26,362 nt of DNA from Hirudo medicinalis (lineage: Eukaryota > Annelida > Clitellata > Hirudinida > Hirudinidae), in the NCBI GenBank assembly GCA_011800805.1, contig MPNW01000837.1, forward strand, positions 1-26,362, given 5' to 3'. The translations under genes were made by a program, and so were the position numbers. Below the pieces are notes generated by a model. The model had not been told where the DNA came from and ran no database searches. It saw nothing but the letters and a program-made list of their open reading frames with translations. Below, one piece after another: positions 12,201-18,947 of the stretch (position 1 is its first letter; the number at the start of each line of letters is the position of its first letter).

Positions 12201-15200
12201 CCATTTTTGCATGGGCTGGTCAAGCAAGGATTGTATGATTCACATCTCGTTCCGTAATAACCCATAGCACAAGAACAATTGAAGATTGTAGTTAAATCAA
12301 ATGTAGTTGGTTCTGTGAACATGCAGCTCCCCCCATTCAAACAAGGAACTAGTAAACATGGATTGAAATAGGTACAAACTCTTCCGACAAAATTTAGAGG
12401 ACAATCACAATGGAATGTTGTTGTATTTGTGGTCGTGCATATTCCTCCATTTTGGCAAGGCCTTGACAGGCAGGGATCTGTGATGTTACAGGTTGGTCCG
12501 AAGTAGCCGGTTGTACAGTTGCAAATGTAAGAAGGTTGACTGTTAGTTACGGTCGGTGTGCATGTGGCTCCATTCTGACATGGGTTCGTCAAGCAGAGAT
12601 TGGGAAATTCACATCTTGCTCCAAAATAGTTGGGTGGACATTGGCAAGTGGAGCCCAACCCTTCGTTAGTCACGTTGCAAGTACCGTTATTCAGACATGG
12701 CAAAGTCGTGCAAGGACTGGTTATGGCACAAGTCGGTCCATAGAAACCGGGTATGCAATGACAAATATATGATAAGCTGTTATTACTCGGTGTACATGTT
12801 CCTCCGTTTTGACAGGGTGATGAAATGCAAACATTTGCAATTTGACAATTTGCACCTGTCCACTGTTGTTGACATATGCATGTGTAGGAATTACCTGATA
12901 AATTTCTAATGCACGTCCCCTGATTGAGACATGGCGAGAAGGCACAGATGTCCAATGACTCACATTTGCTCCCAGCGAAACCACTGCTACATAAGCATCT
13001 TGTTTCGTTACCAGTCGTTTGACAAGTTCCATTGTTCTGGCAAGGATTATTAGCACACCCATCGACCGACAAGCAGTTTGGACCATGAAATCCTGGAGCG
13101 CAAGTGCAAGTGTACGAGGCTGGGGTAGATCCCGTCGGAATACAAGTCCCTCCATTGCTACAGGGCTGCGTCAAACATGGATTGTATAATTCACATTTGG
13201 TACCGTAATAACCCTGGGGACATGTGCAATTGAAGATGTTAATCGAAGAGCTTGTAGACGGTTCAACGAACGAGCAGTTTGCCCCATTTAAGCAAGGAAT
13301 TAACAAACATGGATTGAAATAAGTGCACACTCGTCCAACGAAATTCAGTGGACATTGACAGTAAAATGTCGAATTTGCTGTAGTGCATATTCCTCCATTC
13401 TGGCACGGATTGATCAAACACGAATCAAGATTTTCACATGTTGGTCCAGAATAACCTCTTGTGCAATTGCATACATAGTTAACAGGGGAAGTAATTGTCG
13501 TTTGACATGAAGCTCCGTTTTTGCATGGATTTGTTGAACAAGGATCTAGATTTTCACATCTGATTCCATAAAAATTAGGTGGACACTGGCAAGTCGAGTT
13601 TAAACCGCTGTTTATTGTAATGCATGTTCCTCCATTTAAACACGAAAGACTAGTACAGGGATTGTTGGCTTCACAGTCAGGACCAACATATCCTGACTGG
13701 CATTGACAAGTGTAAGATGTTCCATCGCTCGTAGAAGTACAAATCCCGCCGTTTTGACAAGGATTCGAGCTGCAGCCTTCGTTTCTTTCGCACACCCTAC
13801 CGGAGTATCCAGGACGACAGATGCACTTGAATTCATCTCCGATCGAGACAGTTGCATTGGCATAGCAGGTCCCGCCATTTCGACACGGTTGAAATTGACA
13901 AGGGTCAATGCTTTCGCACAACCTTCCAATAAAACCCGTCAGGCACCTGCAGATAAATCCATCGATTGTGGTCTGATTTCTTTCGCAAACTCCGCCGTTG
14001 GAGCATTGTCTGCCGGCGCAGGCGTCGGCTGTTTGACAGAACTGTCCGGTAAAACCTGGCTTACATGTGCACCGAAAAGTACTACTATCCAGAGTACAGT
14101 CTCCTCCATTCAAGCACATTTGAAAGGCGCAGAGATTTTGTAACTCACAGTTTCGCCCCGCGTATCCAAACGGGCAAGCACATAAGTACGATGTCTGGTT
14201 GACTGTGCAAGTGCCACCGTTCAAACATGGCCCTGAAAGGCAAAGATTTGATGTTGACGTTTGGCAGATAATGCCAGTGAAGCCTGAGGCACAAGCACAT
14301 ATATAAGAATTGTTGATGACATCATTGAGACAGGTTCCTCCATTTAGACATGGGCTGCTGTTGCATGCACTAAGTCTTTCACATCTTAGACCTGTGTAAT
14401 TGATAGGACAGTTGCACAAAATGTTCACCCCATTGGTACTATTGATTGTGGAACACTGGCCACCGTTGAGGCACGGATTGGAGGCACAAGGACTGGGGAT
14501 TGTACATGTAGATCCAGTAAAACCAAACTGGCACGTGCAGTAAAACTGATTCCCTGATGTGACGGTGCATATTCCACCATTTTGGCATGGATTGTTTAGG
14601 CATACATTTCCACCACCAGGAGTAGTTTGGCAATACGTTCCTGAGTAGCCATTGGCACATTGACACATGAAATAAGTGCTGGTTATTGAAACACATGTGC
14701 CACCGTTTTGACAGGGACTGGATAAGCACGGATCTACTATTCCACAAATTGGCCCAGTGAATTGGGGTAGACAAATACACCTGTATGAGTTGCTCGTGCT
14801 TGAATCAACAGAGCAAGTTCCCCCGTTCAGACACGGTCTGCTGAGGCAGGAATTGATGTCAGTACATCTCTTTCCGAAATAACCACTCGCACAACTGCAT
14901 GAGTAATCTGTACCGTTGCTGAATGCAAAGCACGCTCCACCATTTTGGCAGGGCATGCTCAGACAGGGATCTCTGAGATTGCAGTTCGGTCCGACATTAC
15001 CAGATGAACAAATGCACTCGTAACCTCTCGGATTGGAGGATGCCAAACGGCATTCTGCATTGCTCCCACAAGGTTTAGAGGTACAATAGTCGACTAACTG
15101 GCATAGAGATCCTGCCCATCCCGTTGCACACCTACAAAGGCATTTCAATAGTTATTTTTGTGAAACTGTTTGCAGGTAATTGCATCCTTAATCATTCTAA

Positions 15201-17594
15201 ATTGCATTGAAGGTAGAAATGATATCAAAATTATCGAAATATTGGTAAAGTCAGCCATTCATTAGCTCATAAGCTGCCAATTATCTTCATATTTGTCCCT
15301 CAATTACCTGCAGATATAATCCGCACTGTTTGAACTTCCAGAGGTTATGCAGGATCCTCCATTGAGGCAGGGATTGATAAAGCAAGAGGTCACAATCTGG
15401 CACAGGGTTCCAGCCGTCAACAAAGGACAATTGCAAGTGAAGTTGACCCCATTCAGACCCGCTACGCACGTACCCCCATTTGAGCAGGGGTTACTGAAGC
15501 AGGGATCAGAATATTGACACTGAGGGCCAGTTCTTCCAGTGGCACATTGACATTGACCACTTGCTGAATTGCAGATGGAGCTTCCAGAGCAGCCCCATGC
15601 CTGACATCCAGTGAAGGTTTCACAATTAATGCCTGGTAAATATTAATCTAAATTAACTGGCGCCTCTGACGCTATGCCTTACATATTAACCATTTTTAAT
15701 ATTGTTGTTATTATTATTATTATTATTAAATTATTTATGCAATACTTAACACTTATTGTAGAAGCTCATTATTCTGCGTTCGTTGGCTATCCTCATTAAA
15801 AAGGATGTATGATGCAATGGTAAATACAAGACCTTCCCACCTCCGTAGTAAAGTGGACAAGTGCAGACGTAAGTTCCGCTGATACTGTTGCAGAGTCCTC
15901 TGTTCTTGCAAGGACTCGAAGTACAATGATCAATCACTTGATCGCACAGGGTACCTGGGTTTTCCAACCACCATTTTCACTTTCAGATTTATTTTTTTAC
16001 AAATTTTCCATCGCTTGTGACTCACCTTGAAATCCAGCAGTACAGTAACATTCGAAGTATCCTACAGGTAAGCCTTGACTACACTGCGGCCTTATCCTGC
16101 TGCAGCACTGAGCTCCATTCTGGCACGGTTGTGACGAGCAGGGATCACTTTCGATCTCGCATTTTCCTCCGGTGTAAAATCTCTGACACTTACAGGTGAA
16201 CGAGTTCACTCCATCTACACAGGTTCCTGGATATGGAAAGACTGAAGCGTAGAATAATATGGAGTAATCTTAAAGTAATTTCTACTGGAAATATTTAATT
16301 ATTTTAGTCACTCATTTGACTTCATAAACTAAAAGGTTTAGTGTTTGTCTCATTTGTTGACCACAACCGGCAAAGCCAATTTACCGTGAGCTGAGCAATC
16401 CGAAGAGGGACAATCGTCGACGTTAATTTCACACCTCGTACCAGCAAATCCAGGTACGCAGGTGCATGTTGGACTGTTTGGAATGTTGGTAGGTGTGCAG
16501 ATGCCATAATTTAGACACGGGTCATCTGGAGTTGCAAGATATACTTCAATAAACCTATAATTTATAGATTCTCTGATTCATTTTTTATCTCCAGGTAATC
16601 CAGGCATTAAAGTTTAAAAACTCTTTTCTAAATTGTTGCTAAAATGTCTTACATTGGCACATTTGTTGTCTTTCGCACAGCCTGCCAGCCCAGTAAGTCG
16701 GACAAAGGCACCTGAACGAGCCCACCTCGTTGATGCACGTGGATCCAGCACGACACGGATTGGATAAGCAGTTGTTGATGAGCTGGTCACATCTTGGACC
16801 TTGATTGGTCGATATAAATTGAAAGCCATCTCACCAAAACATTAAAAAATACTCTTTTCAACCTTTAATACCTTAAGAAATTATGATGATCCTAGCGTGT
16901 ATTAGCATATACGAGCCTAGGATAAATTTACATATTAATTAGCCATTCTAGTCATAACAAAGGTACACCTAGATTAGTTGCAAACAAACAGCTATTGAAA
17001 TATGCCAAGATAAACGTTTAAAGTCTGGACCAGTAAATCCAGGGCTGCAAGTGCACTGTGAACCCCATAACTGGTTGACGCAAGTCGAATTGTTACTGCA
17101 AAGTCCCTGCGAGCACCAGTCTATCCTTCTCTGGCATTGTCGGTCAGTGTACCCCATCGGACAGGAGCAGAAGAACTGGGAACCCACTACCTGTGGTAGG
17201 TTATTACATGGTGATGGCGATTATTATAGCTCCAGTGATGATATGATAAGGATGACATGGTGGAATTAAGATCTGCGGATATGGTGAGTGATGCAGTTTG
17301 TAATAGTGACTAAGAAAACTGTGACAAGTTCAATCATGTTGATGACGATGACAATGGTAATGACAACCATAACCACATTGATGATGATAATGATGATGCG
17401 GTAATGATGATAGTGATCATTACAGTGCATGTTCCTCCGTTCAAACATGGCTGCGATCCGCAGACGTTGACTCCGGAGCTGCAATTTTGTCCTGTGAAAC
17501 CTGGAGTTTGGAGTTAAGGAAAAATGATTAACTTATAGTTTTAATAATAATAATAATGTGGACTAATGTGGCAACCTAATTGATGATAATAATA

Positions 17595-17637
<43 letters not shown>

Positions 17638-17712
17638 AAAAAAATATAATTATGATAATCATGATAATAATAAAAATAATGATGTTGATGATGATGATAA
17701 TAATTTTATTAA

Positions 17713-17755
<43 letters not shown>

Positions 17756-18544
17756 AACCTGGTCTACAACTACAATGGTAAGATCCGTCCAGGTCCGTGC
17801 ACACTCCGTTCGCACACGGATTCAAACTGCAGAGACTGACACTTCGACGTAACTTTGGAATCAAATTTTTATTTTTATTTTCAATTAATTTATTCAATTA
17901 TTATTTCGAAATATAATAATTAAATCTCCTAATTTGTTTGTTATTTGTTTTCAATAACTTCAATTTAAAATCGACATTCTAAGACTTTTACAAAGTAATT
18001 CTTGATATTTTAAACATTGACTGCTAATGTCGTTAATCAGTGTTAACTACATTATTAATTAGAGTTAACTACATCATTAATTAGCGTTAACTACATCATT
18101 AATTAGCGTTAACTACATAATTAATTAGCGTTAACTACATTATTAATTAGAGTTAACTACATCATTAATTAGCGTTAACTAAATTATTAATTAGCATTAA
18201 CTACATTATTAATTACTAATGGCACTTCGGCTAGAGCATGCAACACTCACTCTGGTATGGCTTGGCGCAGCCCTAAACGGTATCCAACTTTCCACTAATC
18301 GAAACTGGAGTTCATCTTTTCCAGGCGAGCCTAGGTGCTTGATACAGGTGGCAAAGGAGACCGTAGTCCAGCCGTCGAACGAATACGGATGACAGGTATA
18401 TCCCGGATCGCAAGTGATGAAGTGGCACGGGTTTTCTGGATTGGACAACAATTATTAACCTGACGTTAATGAAGAACTTATAAATTTTAACATTATTATT
18501 AATTTTTGTTGTTGTTGTTATTATTATTGATTATTATTAATATG

Positions 18545-18634
<90 letters not shown>

Positions 18635-18839
18635 TATGGTAGTTAACCATTTGAGCAGGTTGATCGAGATTCATCTGCTCCATTAGGACAATCTACAGTC
18701 CCATCGCATGCCCAATCGACAGGAATGCACAGCGAGTTTCCAGGCATTCCACAAGAGATGAAAGGCCTCCTCCATTGTTCTTCCAAATCCGGTTTCACCG
18801 AAATTTCAGAAGTACAGTTTGGCCAGGAACCATGGACAT
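2317..18839 (-). CDS. Giant multi-EGF / LDL-A secreted-type protein, 21-exon gene model (5' end missing)
   Basis: Model on the minus strand: 18839-18648, 18435-18251, 17852-17759, 17500-17424, 17190-17031, 16799-16653, 16525-16385, 16226-16026, 15954-15841, 15632-15308, 15131-8394, 8262-7610, 7301-7083, 6466-6182, 5802-5674, 5036-4906, 4252-4163, 3881-3725, 3165-2941, 2753-2654, 2515-2317. Every intron is GT-AG, and every join restores an EGF cysteine framework (C1..C2..C3..C4-x-C5..C6). The summed length is 10,562 nt; after the two bases that finish a split codon it is exactly 3,520 codons including TGA. The product has one LDL-A module, a short unassigned segment and about 86 EGF-like domains, with many N-x-S/T sequons. 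EGF arrays of this kind serve as extracellular adhesion, matrix or ligand-binding rods. No membrane segment, DSL, laminin-G or kinase domain is visible, so Notch, Delta and Crumbs identities are unsupported. The N-terminal exon(s) are not established. Confidence 0.88.
2654..2753 (-). CDS. EGF exon
   Basis: Acceptor CAATTCAAG (phase 1), donor TCACACAA|GTAGGG (phase 2). It encodes GFGGKDC, finishing the previous EGF, then [14 protein letters not shown] and LVETERSHN. The Asn codon is split and completed by the next exon, which begins C-Y-C. This gives nine residues between Cys3 and Cys4, as expected. An earlier GT (TGTCTG|GTTGAG) would shorten the loop. Confidence 0.85.
2806..2940. repeat. Compound (ATT)n-(ATC/GTC)n microsatellite at a donor site
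   Basis: ATT repeats pass into ATC/GTC repeats that end at 2940, the first base of the intron after the exon ending at 2941. On the gene strand, the intron therefore begins GTGATGATGATG. Confidence 0.95.
2941..3165 (-). CDS. EGF exon carrying a 12-serine microsatellite insertion
   Basis: Acceptor CACGACAG (phase 1), donor GCAGCAG|GTGATG (phase 1). It encodes [15 protein letters not shown], then 12 serines in a row (bases 3121-3086, mostly TCA codons), [15 protein letters not shown], and an EGF with [11 protein letters not shown] and HSCLCAAG. The serine run lengthens the Cys3-Cys4 loop to 20 residues. No usable donor exists between Cys3 and the repeat, so the repeat looks exonic. The donor itself is followed at once by (GAT)n. 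Confidence 0.8.
3248..3437. repeat. (AAT)n microsatellite with AAC interruptions
   Basis: About 190 bases of AAT units with a 48-bp higher repeat (aacattaacaacattgataat occurs near 3356 and 3401). It lies in the intron between exons 3725 and 3165. Confidence 0.95.
3725..3881 (-). CDS. EGF exon
   Basis: Acceptor CATCGTCAG (phase 0), directly after a (GAT)n tract; donor TGCCTAT|GTGAGG (phase 1). It encodes [37 protein letters not shown] and TNPCL. The next exon gives SNPC, recreating the recurrent NPCLSNPC motif exactly. This strongly supports both splice sites. Confidence 0.85.
3886..4152. repeat. (GAT)n/(GGT)n and (ATC)n arrays filling an intron
   Basis: (GATGATGAC)n and (GGT)n at about 3886-3990 and (ATC)n at about 4038-4152 occupy most of the 281-base intron between exons 4163 and 3881. 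The two arrays are partly complementary and could pair in the transcript. Confidence 0.93.
4163..4252 (-). CDS. EGF mini-exon (30 codons)
   Basis: It encodes [14 protein letters not shown] and [16 protein letters not shown], Cys1 to Cys5 of one EGF. The donor is TATCAG|GTTAAG, phase 0. The acceptor is taken at ATCAGAG (phase 0); the AG two bases earlier would give phase 1 and clash with the preceding exon. Microsatellites lie immediately on both sides, (GAY)n after the donor and AT-rich repeats before the acceptor. Confidence 0.72.
4262..4895. repeat. AT-rich intron with degenerate (AAT)n
   Basis: Almost pure A/T with interspersed AAT and ATT units, strongest at 4262-4510 and 4595-4640. It forms the intron between exons 4906 and 4252. 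No extra EGF exon was seen in it. Confidence 0.85.
4906..5036 (-). CDS. EGF exon, donor uncertain
   Basis: Acceptor GAAAAAG (phase 1). It encodes [15 protein letters not shown] and [17 protein letters not shown], then YFGLFCQM. Two donors are possible: CAGATG|GTGAAA at 4905 (phase 0, compatible with the next exon) and AGTTG|GTAAAT at 4894 (a better GTAAAT, but phase 2). The first is used because it keeps frame; with the second, a further small exon would have to lie in the AT-rich 4253-4894 intron. Confidence 0.72.
5126..5230. repeat. 35-bp minisatellite, 3 copies
   Basis: Three units of 35 bases (5126, 5161, 5196), starting tataatttataattta and containing taattgtttatatta. They lie in the intron between exons 5674 and 5036. 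Confidence 0.9.
5270..5520. other. Higher-GC insert in an AT-rich intron, possible SINE or transposon remnant
   Basis: Within an intron that is otherwise almost pure A/T, this stretch is mixed-composition, non-coding and non-repetitive. It includes gcacggttcaagttcggctc near 5400, which resembles a tRNA B box (GGTTCAAnTC). No A box or poly-A tail is clear. It could be an old tRNA-derived SINE. Confidence 0.25.
5674..5802 (-). CDS. EGF exon
   Basis: Acceptor AAATCCAG, donor TTTACCG|GTAACA, phase 1 on both sides, 129 nt. It encodes [21 protein letters not shown], then TCQVSPSG and [11 protein letters not shown]. The next exon supplies QRC. The Cys1-Cys2 loop is very short (CDWC). The exon is symmetric and could be skipped without loss of frame. 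Confidence 0.85.
5963..6114. repeat. 19-bp minisatellite, 8 copies
   Basis: The unit atttatttattaattatac is repeated in perfect 19-base register from 5963 to 6076, with two diverged copies to 6114. It occupies the intron between exons 6182 and 5802. Confidence 0.95.
6182..6466 (-). CDS. EGF exon
   Basis: Acceptor TATATTCAG, donor TTCAGAG|GTAACT, phase 1 on both sides. It encodes [13 protein letters not shown], an odd unit in which the residue between Cys4 and the next position is itself reorganised (YQCCAG). Next comes [14 protein letters not shown] with [15 protein letters not shown], then [13 protein letters not shown] with CVCNVGFRG. The next exon adds SRC. The first domain is atypical; its C-C pair suggests a shifted disulfide pattern or drift. 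Confidence 0.87.
7083..7301 (-). CDS. EGF exon
   Basis: Acceptor ATTATGACAG and donor CAAATG|GTTAGT, phase 1 on both sides; both borders fall in the Gly codon just before Cys3. It encodes [13 protein letters not shown] with FSGPRC, then an EGF with [13 protein letters not shown] and [12 protein letters not shown], and the start [12 protein letters not shown] further acceptor-like AG (TTCAAAG, about 7320) would add residues that break the NGGTC motif, so the nearer site was chosen. Confidence 0.88.
7405..7500 (+). mobile_element. SINE-like tail fragment
   Basis: It contains gaggtttgcgatcctgtatt, cccccttgggaaagagcgct and atgtaaatg, and a second gcgctatataa at 7490. The core cttgggaaag(a)gcgctatrtaaatg resembles tails of tRNA-derived SINEs common in marine invertebrates and vertebrates; this rests on recollection of the motif. 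It lies in the intron between exons 7610 and 7301. No intact 5' tRNA-like head was identified. Confidence 0.35.
7610..8262 (-). CDS. Multi-EGF exon after the giant exon
   Basis: Acceptor TTATAACAG (phase 2) adds Cys5-Cys6 ([11 protein letters not shown]) to the EGF begun in the giant exon. Canonical EGF domains follow: [32 protein letters not shown] and VVCASAPC. A final one is opened by [11 protein letters not shown]. The donor is AACGGAG|GTACAA, phase 1, splitting the second Gly of NGG before Cys3. The next exon supplies TCDNSTG, completing the standard NGGTC. Confidence 0.92.
8394..15131 (-). CDS. Giant exon encoding 56 complete and 2 partial EGF domains
   Basis: One open frame of 6,738 nt with no stop, from acceptor TTTGTAG (phase 2) to donor TTGCAG|GTTTTG (phase 2). 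Both borders fall in the codon between Cys4 and Cys5 of an EGF domain. It encodes Cys5-Cys6 of one EGF, 56 full EGF domains of about 38-42 residues, and Cys1-Cys4 of a last one. Typical units read [14 protein letters not shown]..CxCxxGFxGxxC. Most lack the acidic residues before Cys1, so they are probably not calcium-binding. N-x-S/T sequons are frequent (for example NNT, NCS). EGF domains 12-35 of this exon form three tandem copies of an eight-domain block. Several long frames in other phases inside this exon are shadows. Coding is certain; a role in adhesion or matrix is inferred. Confidence 0.96.
10955..13795 (-). repeat. Tandem triplication of an eight-EGF coding block (about 950 bp per unit)
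   Basis: Inside the giant exon the same order of eight domains recurs three times. Successive starts read roughly: [57 protein letters not shown] shared DNA landmark (ggattgaaataggtacaaac and its match) lies at 11412, 12360 and 13311, giving periods of 948 and 951 bp. The two lower-coordinate units are nearly identical over stretches of 50 or more bases, while the highest-coordinate unit is more diverged. This points to successive duplication or gene conversion. Confidence 0.9.
15308..15632 (-). CDS. Multi-EGF exon preceding the giant exon
   Basis: Acceptor ATTTACCAG (phase 1), donor ATCTGCAG|GTAATT (phase 2). It encodes INCETFTGC, a short EGF-like unit with [12 protein letters not shown], a canonical EGF starting DPCFSNPC, and the first half of another starting SCFINPC. 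It ends right after Cys4; the intron splits the Arg codon of C-R-C. The giant exon supplies the G and then Cys5. Confidence 0.9.
15841..15954 (-). CDS. EGF single-domain cassette exon
   Basis: 114-nt exon, phase 1 on both sides, after AAACCCAG and ending TACGGAG|GTGGGA. It encodes [15 protein letters not shown], then [12 protein letters not shown] and YYG. The symmetric 1-1 phase and the length of exactly 38 codons make it a skippable or shufflable cassette. A second GT downstream (AAG|GTCTTG) would not give phase 1. Confidence 0.85.
16026..16226 (-). CDS. EGF exon (EGF 6 end, EGF 7)
   Basis: Acceptor CATATCCAG, donor TTTCAAG|GTGAGT (near consensus), phase 1 on both sides. It encodes [13 protein letters not shown] and YTGGKC, then an EGF with [14 protein letters not shown], an insertion with two extra Cys ([11 protein letters not shown]), and [12 protein letters not shown]. 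The extra cysteine pair between Cys3 and Cys4 may form an added disulfide in this domain. Confidence 0.85.
16385..16525 (-). CDS. EGF exon with calcium-binding type linker
   Basis: Acceptor AACTCCAG, donor CTCACG|GTAAAT, phase 1 on both sides. It completes one EGF ([21 protein letters not shown]) and starts the next with [15 protein letters not shown]. The acidic VDDC start, with [12 protein letters not shown] from the next exon, matches the cbEGF consensus (acidic residues before Cys1 and C-x-D-x4-F-x-C-x-C). Calcium-binding EGF domains are concentrated here, at the N-terminal end of the array. Confidence 0.85.
16653..16799 (-). CDS. EGF exon (EGF 4 and start of EGF 5)
   Basis: Acceptor ATCAAG and donor CCAAT|GTAAGA, phase 1 on both sides. 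It encodes [15 protein letters not shown] and [11 protein letters not shown], followed by a C-x-C and WAGRLC, then the first Cys of the next domain (QQMCQ). The segment [10 protein letters not shown] fits the C-x-N-x4-F-x-C pattern seen in hydroxylatable, often calcium-binding EGF domains. Confidence 0.83.
17031..17190 (-). CDS. EGF exon (EGF 2 end, EGF 3)
   Basis: Acceptor CCACAG|GTAGTG, phase 0. The donor is GGATTTACTG|GTCCAG, phase 1; this is a weak donor but the only one giving correct phase. It encodes [16 protein letters not shown], then an EGF with [13 protein letters not shown] and [10 protein letters not shown]. The next exon continues with PRC, restoring the last cysteine. The weak donor resembles the start of the following exon (GTCCA in both), so the junction is slightly ambiguous, but the protein is the same either way. 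Confidence 0.8.
17424..17500 (-). CDS. EGF exon (end of EGF 1, start of EGF 2)
   Basis: Short 77-nt exon, phase 1 in and phase 0 out. The acceptor follows ACTCCAG; the donor is GCACT|GTAATG. It encodes GFTGQNC, completing EGF 1, then [14 protein letters not shown], which is Cys1 to Cys3 of EGF 2. The join to the next exon falls between Cys3 and Cys4, with eight residues between them. That is normal spacing and supports the phase-0 join. Confidence 0.82.
17585..17755. repeat. Inverted pair of (AAT)n and (TTA)n arrays
   Basis: (AAT)n at about 17588-17634 is complementary to (TTA)n at about 17705-17755, separated by some 70 bases. A stem of about 45 base pairs is possible. The right array touches the donor of the first EGF exon. 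Confidence 0.9.
17759..17852 (-). CDS. EGF exon (first EGF domain, N-terminal part)
   Basis: Acceptor TTCCAAAG|TTA is phase 0; donor AGACCAG|GTTATTAA is phase 1. It encodes [12 protein letters not shown] and then [10 protein letters not shown], which is Cys1 to Cys5 of an EGF domain. The domain is finished by FTGQNC in the exon at 17500. The donor GT is the first two bases of a region that at once becomes a (TTA)n microsatellite. Two other AG dinucleotides lie just inside the exon start, but only this acceptor keeps the frame with the preceding exon. Confidence 0.82.
18032..18216. repeat. 22-bp tandem satellite (8 copies plus partial)
   Basis: The unit attaattagcgttaactacat(c/t) is repeated every 22 bases from 18032 to 18207 with few substitutions (tag/cag, gcg/gag), then a partial copy. 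Each unit holds the palindromes TTAATTA or ATTAAT and GTTAAC. It lies in the intron between exons 18251 and 17852. The same unit recurs at 18882-18947. Confidence 0.95.
18251..18435 (-). CDS. Exon encoding unassigned Cys-containing segment
   Basis: The acceptor AATCCAG and the strong donor ACCAGA|GTGAGT give phase 1 in and phase 0 out, and both match their neighbours. The product begins [18 protein letters not shown], with three closely spaced Cys and a GY, reminiscent of half of a small disulfide module. It then continues through a Trp-containing stretch with one more Cys (ATCIKHL) and a 30-residue Cys-free tail (PGKDELQFR ... APSHTR). I do not recognise the domain. It links the LDL-A module to the EGF array and may be a divergent module specific to this family. 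Confidence 0.75.
18546..18634. repeat. (TTA)n microsatellite
   Basis: About 28 perfect TTA units in the intron between exons 18648 and 18435, ending 14 bases from the donor at 18647. Confidence 0.97.
18648..18839 (-). CDS. Exon with LDL-receptor class A domain
   Basis: This is the most upstream exon I can place. It starts after a TTTAG acceptor (phase 1) and ends at AATG|GTTAAC (phase 1). It opens with a Trp/Cys-containing stretch (GSWPNCTSE) of unknown type. An LDL-A module follows: Cys spacing with [10 protein letters not shown], then the calcium cage [12 protein letters not shown] (acidic D..D...DE pattern), and a closing Cys. In this family these acidic residues bind calcium and the module binds ligands. 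The exon begins inside a codon, so at least one exon encoding the signal peptide must lie upstream. The intron upstream carries three copies of a 22-bp satellite, and the intron downstream a long TTA array. Confidence 0.85.
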
Positions 18840-18881
18840 CTAAATCGTTGGAAATTAAAAGTTGAAATACTAGGCTATCAC

Positions 18882-18947
18882 ATTAATTAGCGTTAACTAG
18901 ATTATTCATTAGCGTTAACTATGTTATTAATTAGCGTTAACTACATG
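18882..18947. repeat. Second cluster of the 22-bp satellite (3 copies)
   Basis: Three contiguous 22-bp units (starts 18882, 18904, 18926) match the array at 18032-18216. They lie just upstream of the LDL-A exon. The two clusters flank two exons, which could reflect local duplication or conversion. Confidence 0.93.

Noticed and set aside
12721..13155. 144-residue minus-strand frame in another phase
   Set aside because: Frame-shifted shadow of the EGF array; the Cys pattern is only in the main frame.
13703..14143. 146-residue plus-strand frame within the giant exon
   Set aside because: Antisense shadow of the EGF coding frame, as are the other plus-strand frames at 9552-9797, 10290-10478 and 11746-12909.
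18032..18216. Regular short repeats resembling a CRISPR array
   Set aside because: The units are directly contiguous without unique spacers, and the context is an animal intron.
2317..18839. Notch, Delta/Jagged, Crumbs or fibropellin identity
   Set aside because: No LNR, DSL, laminin-G, avidin-like or transmembrane region is visible; EGF similarity alone does not assign orthology.
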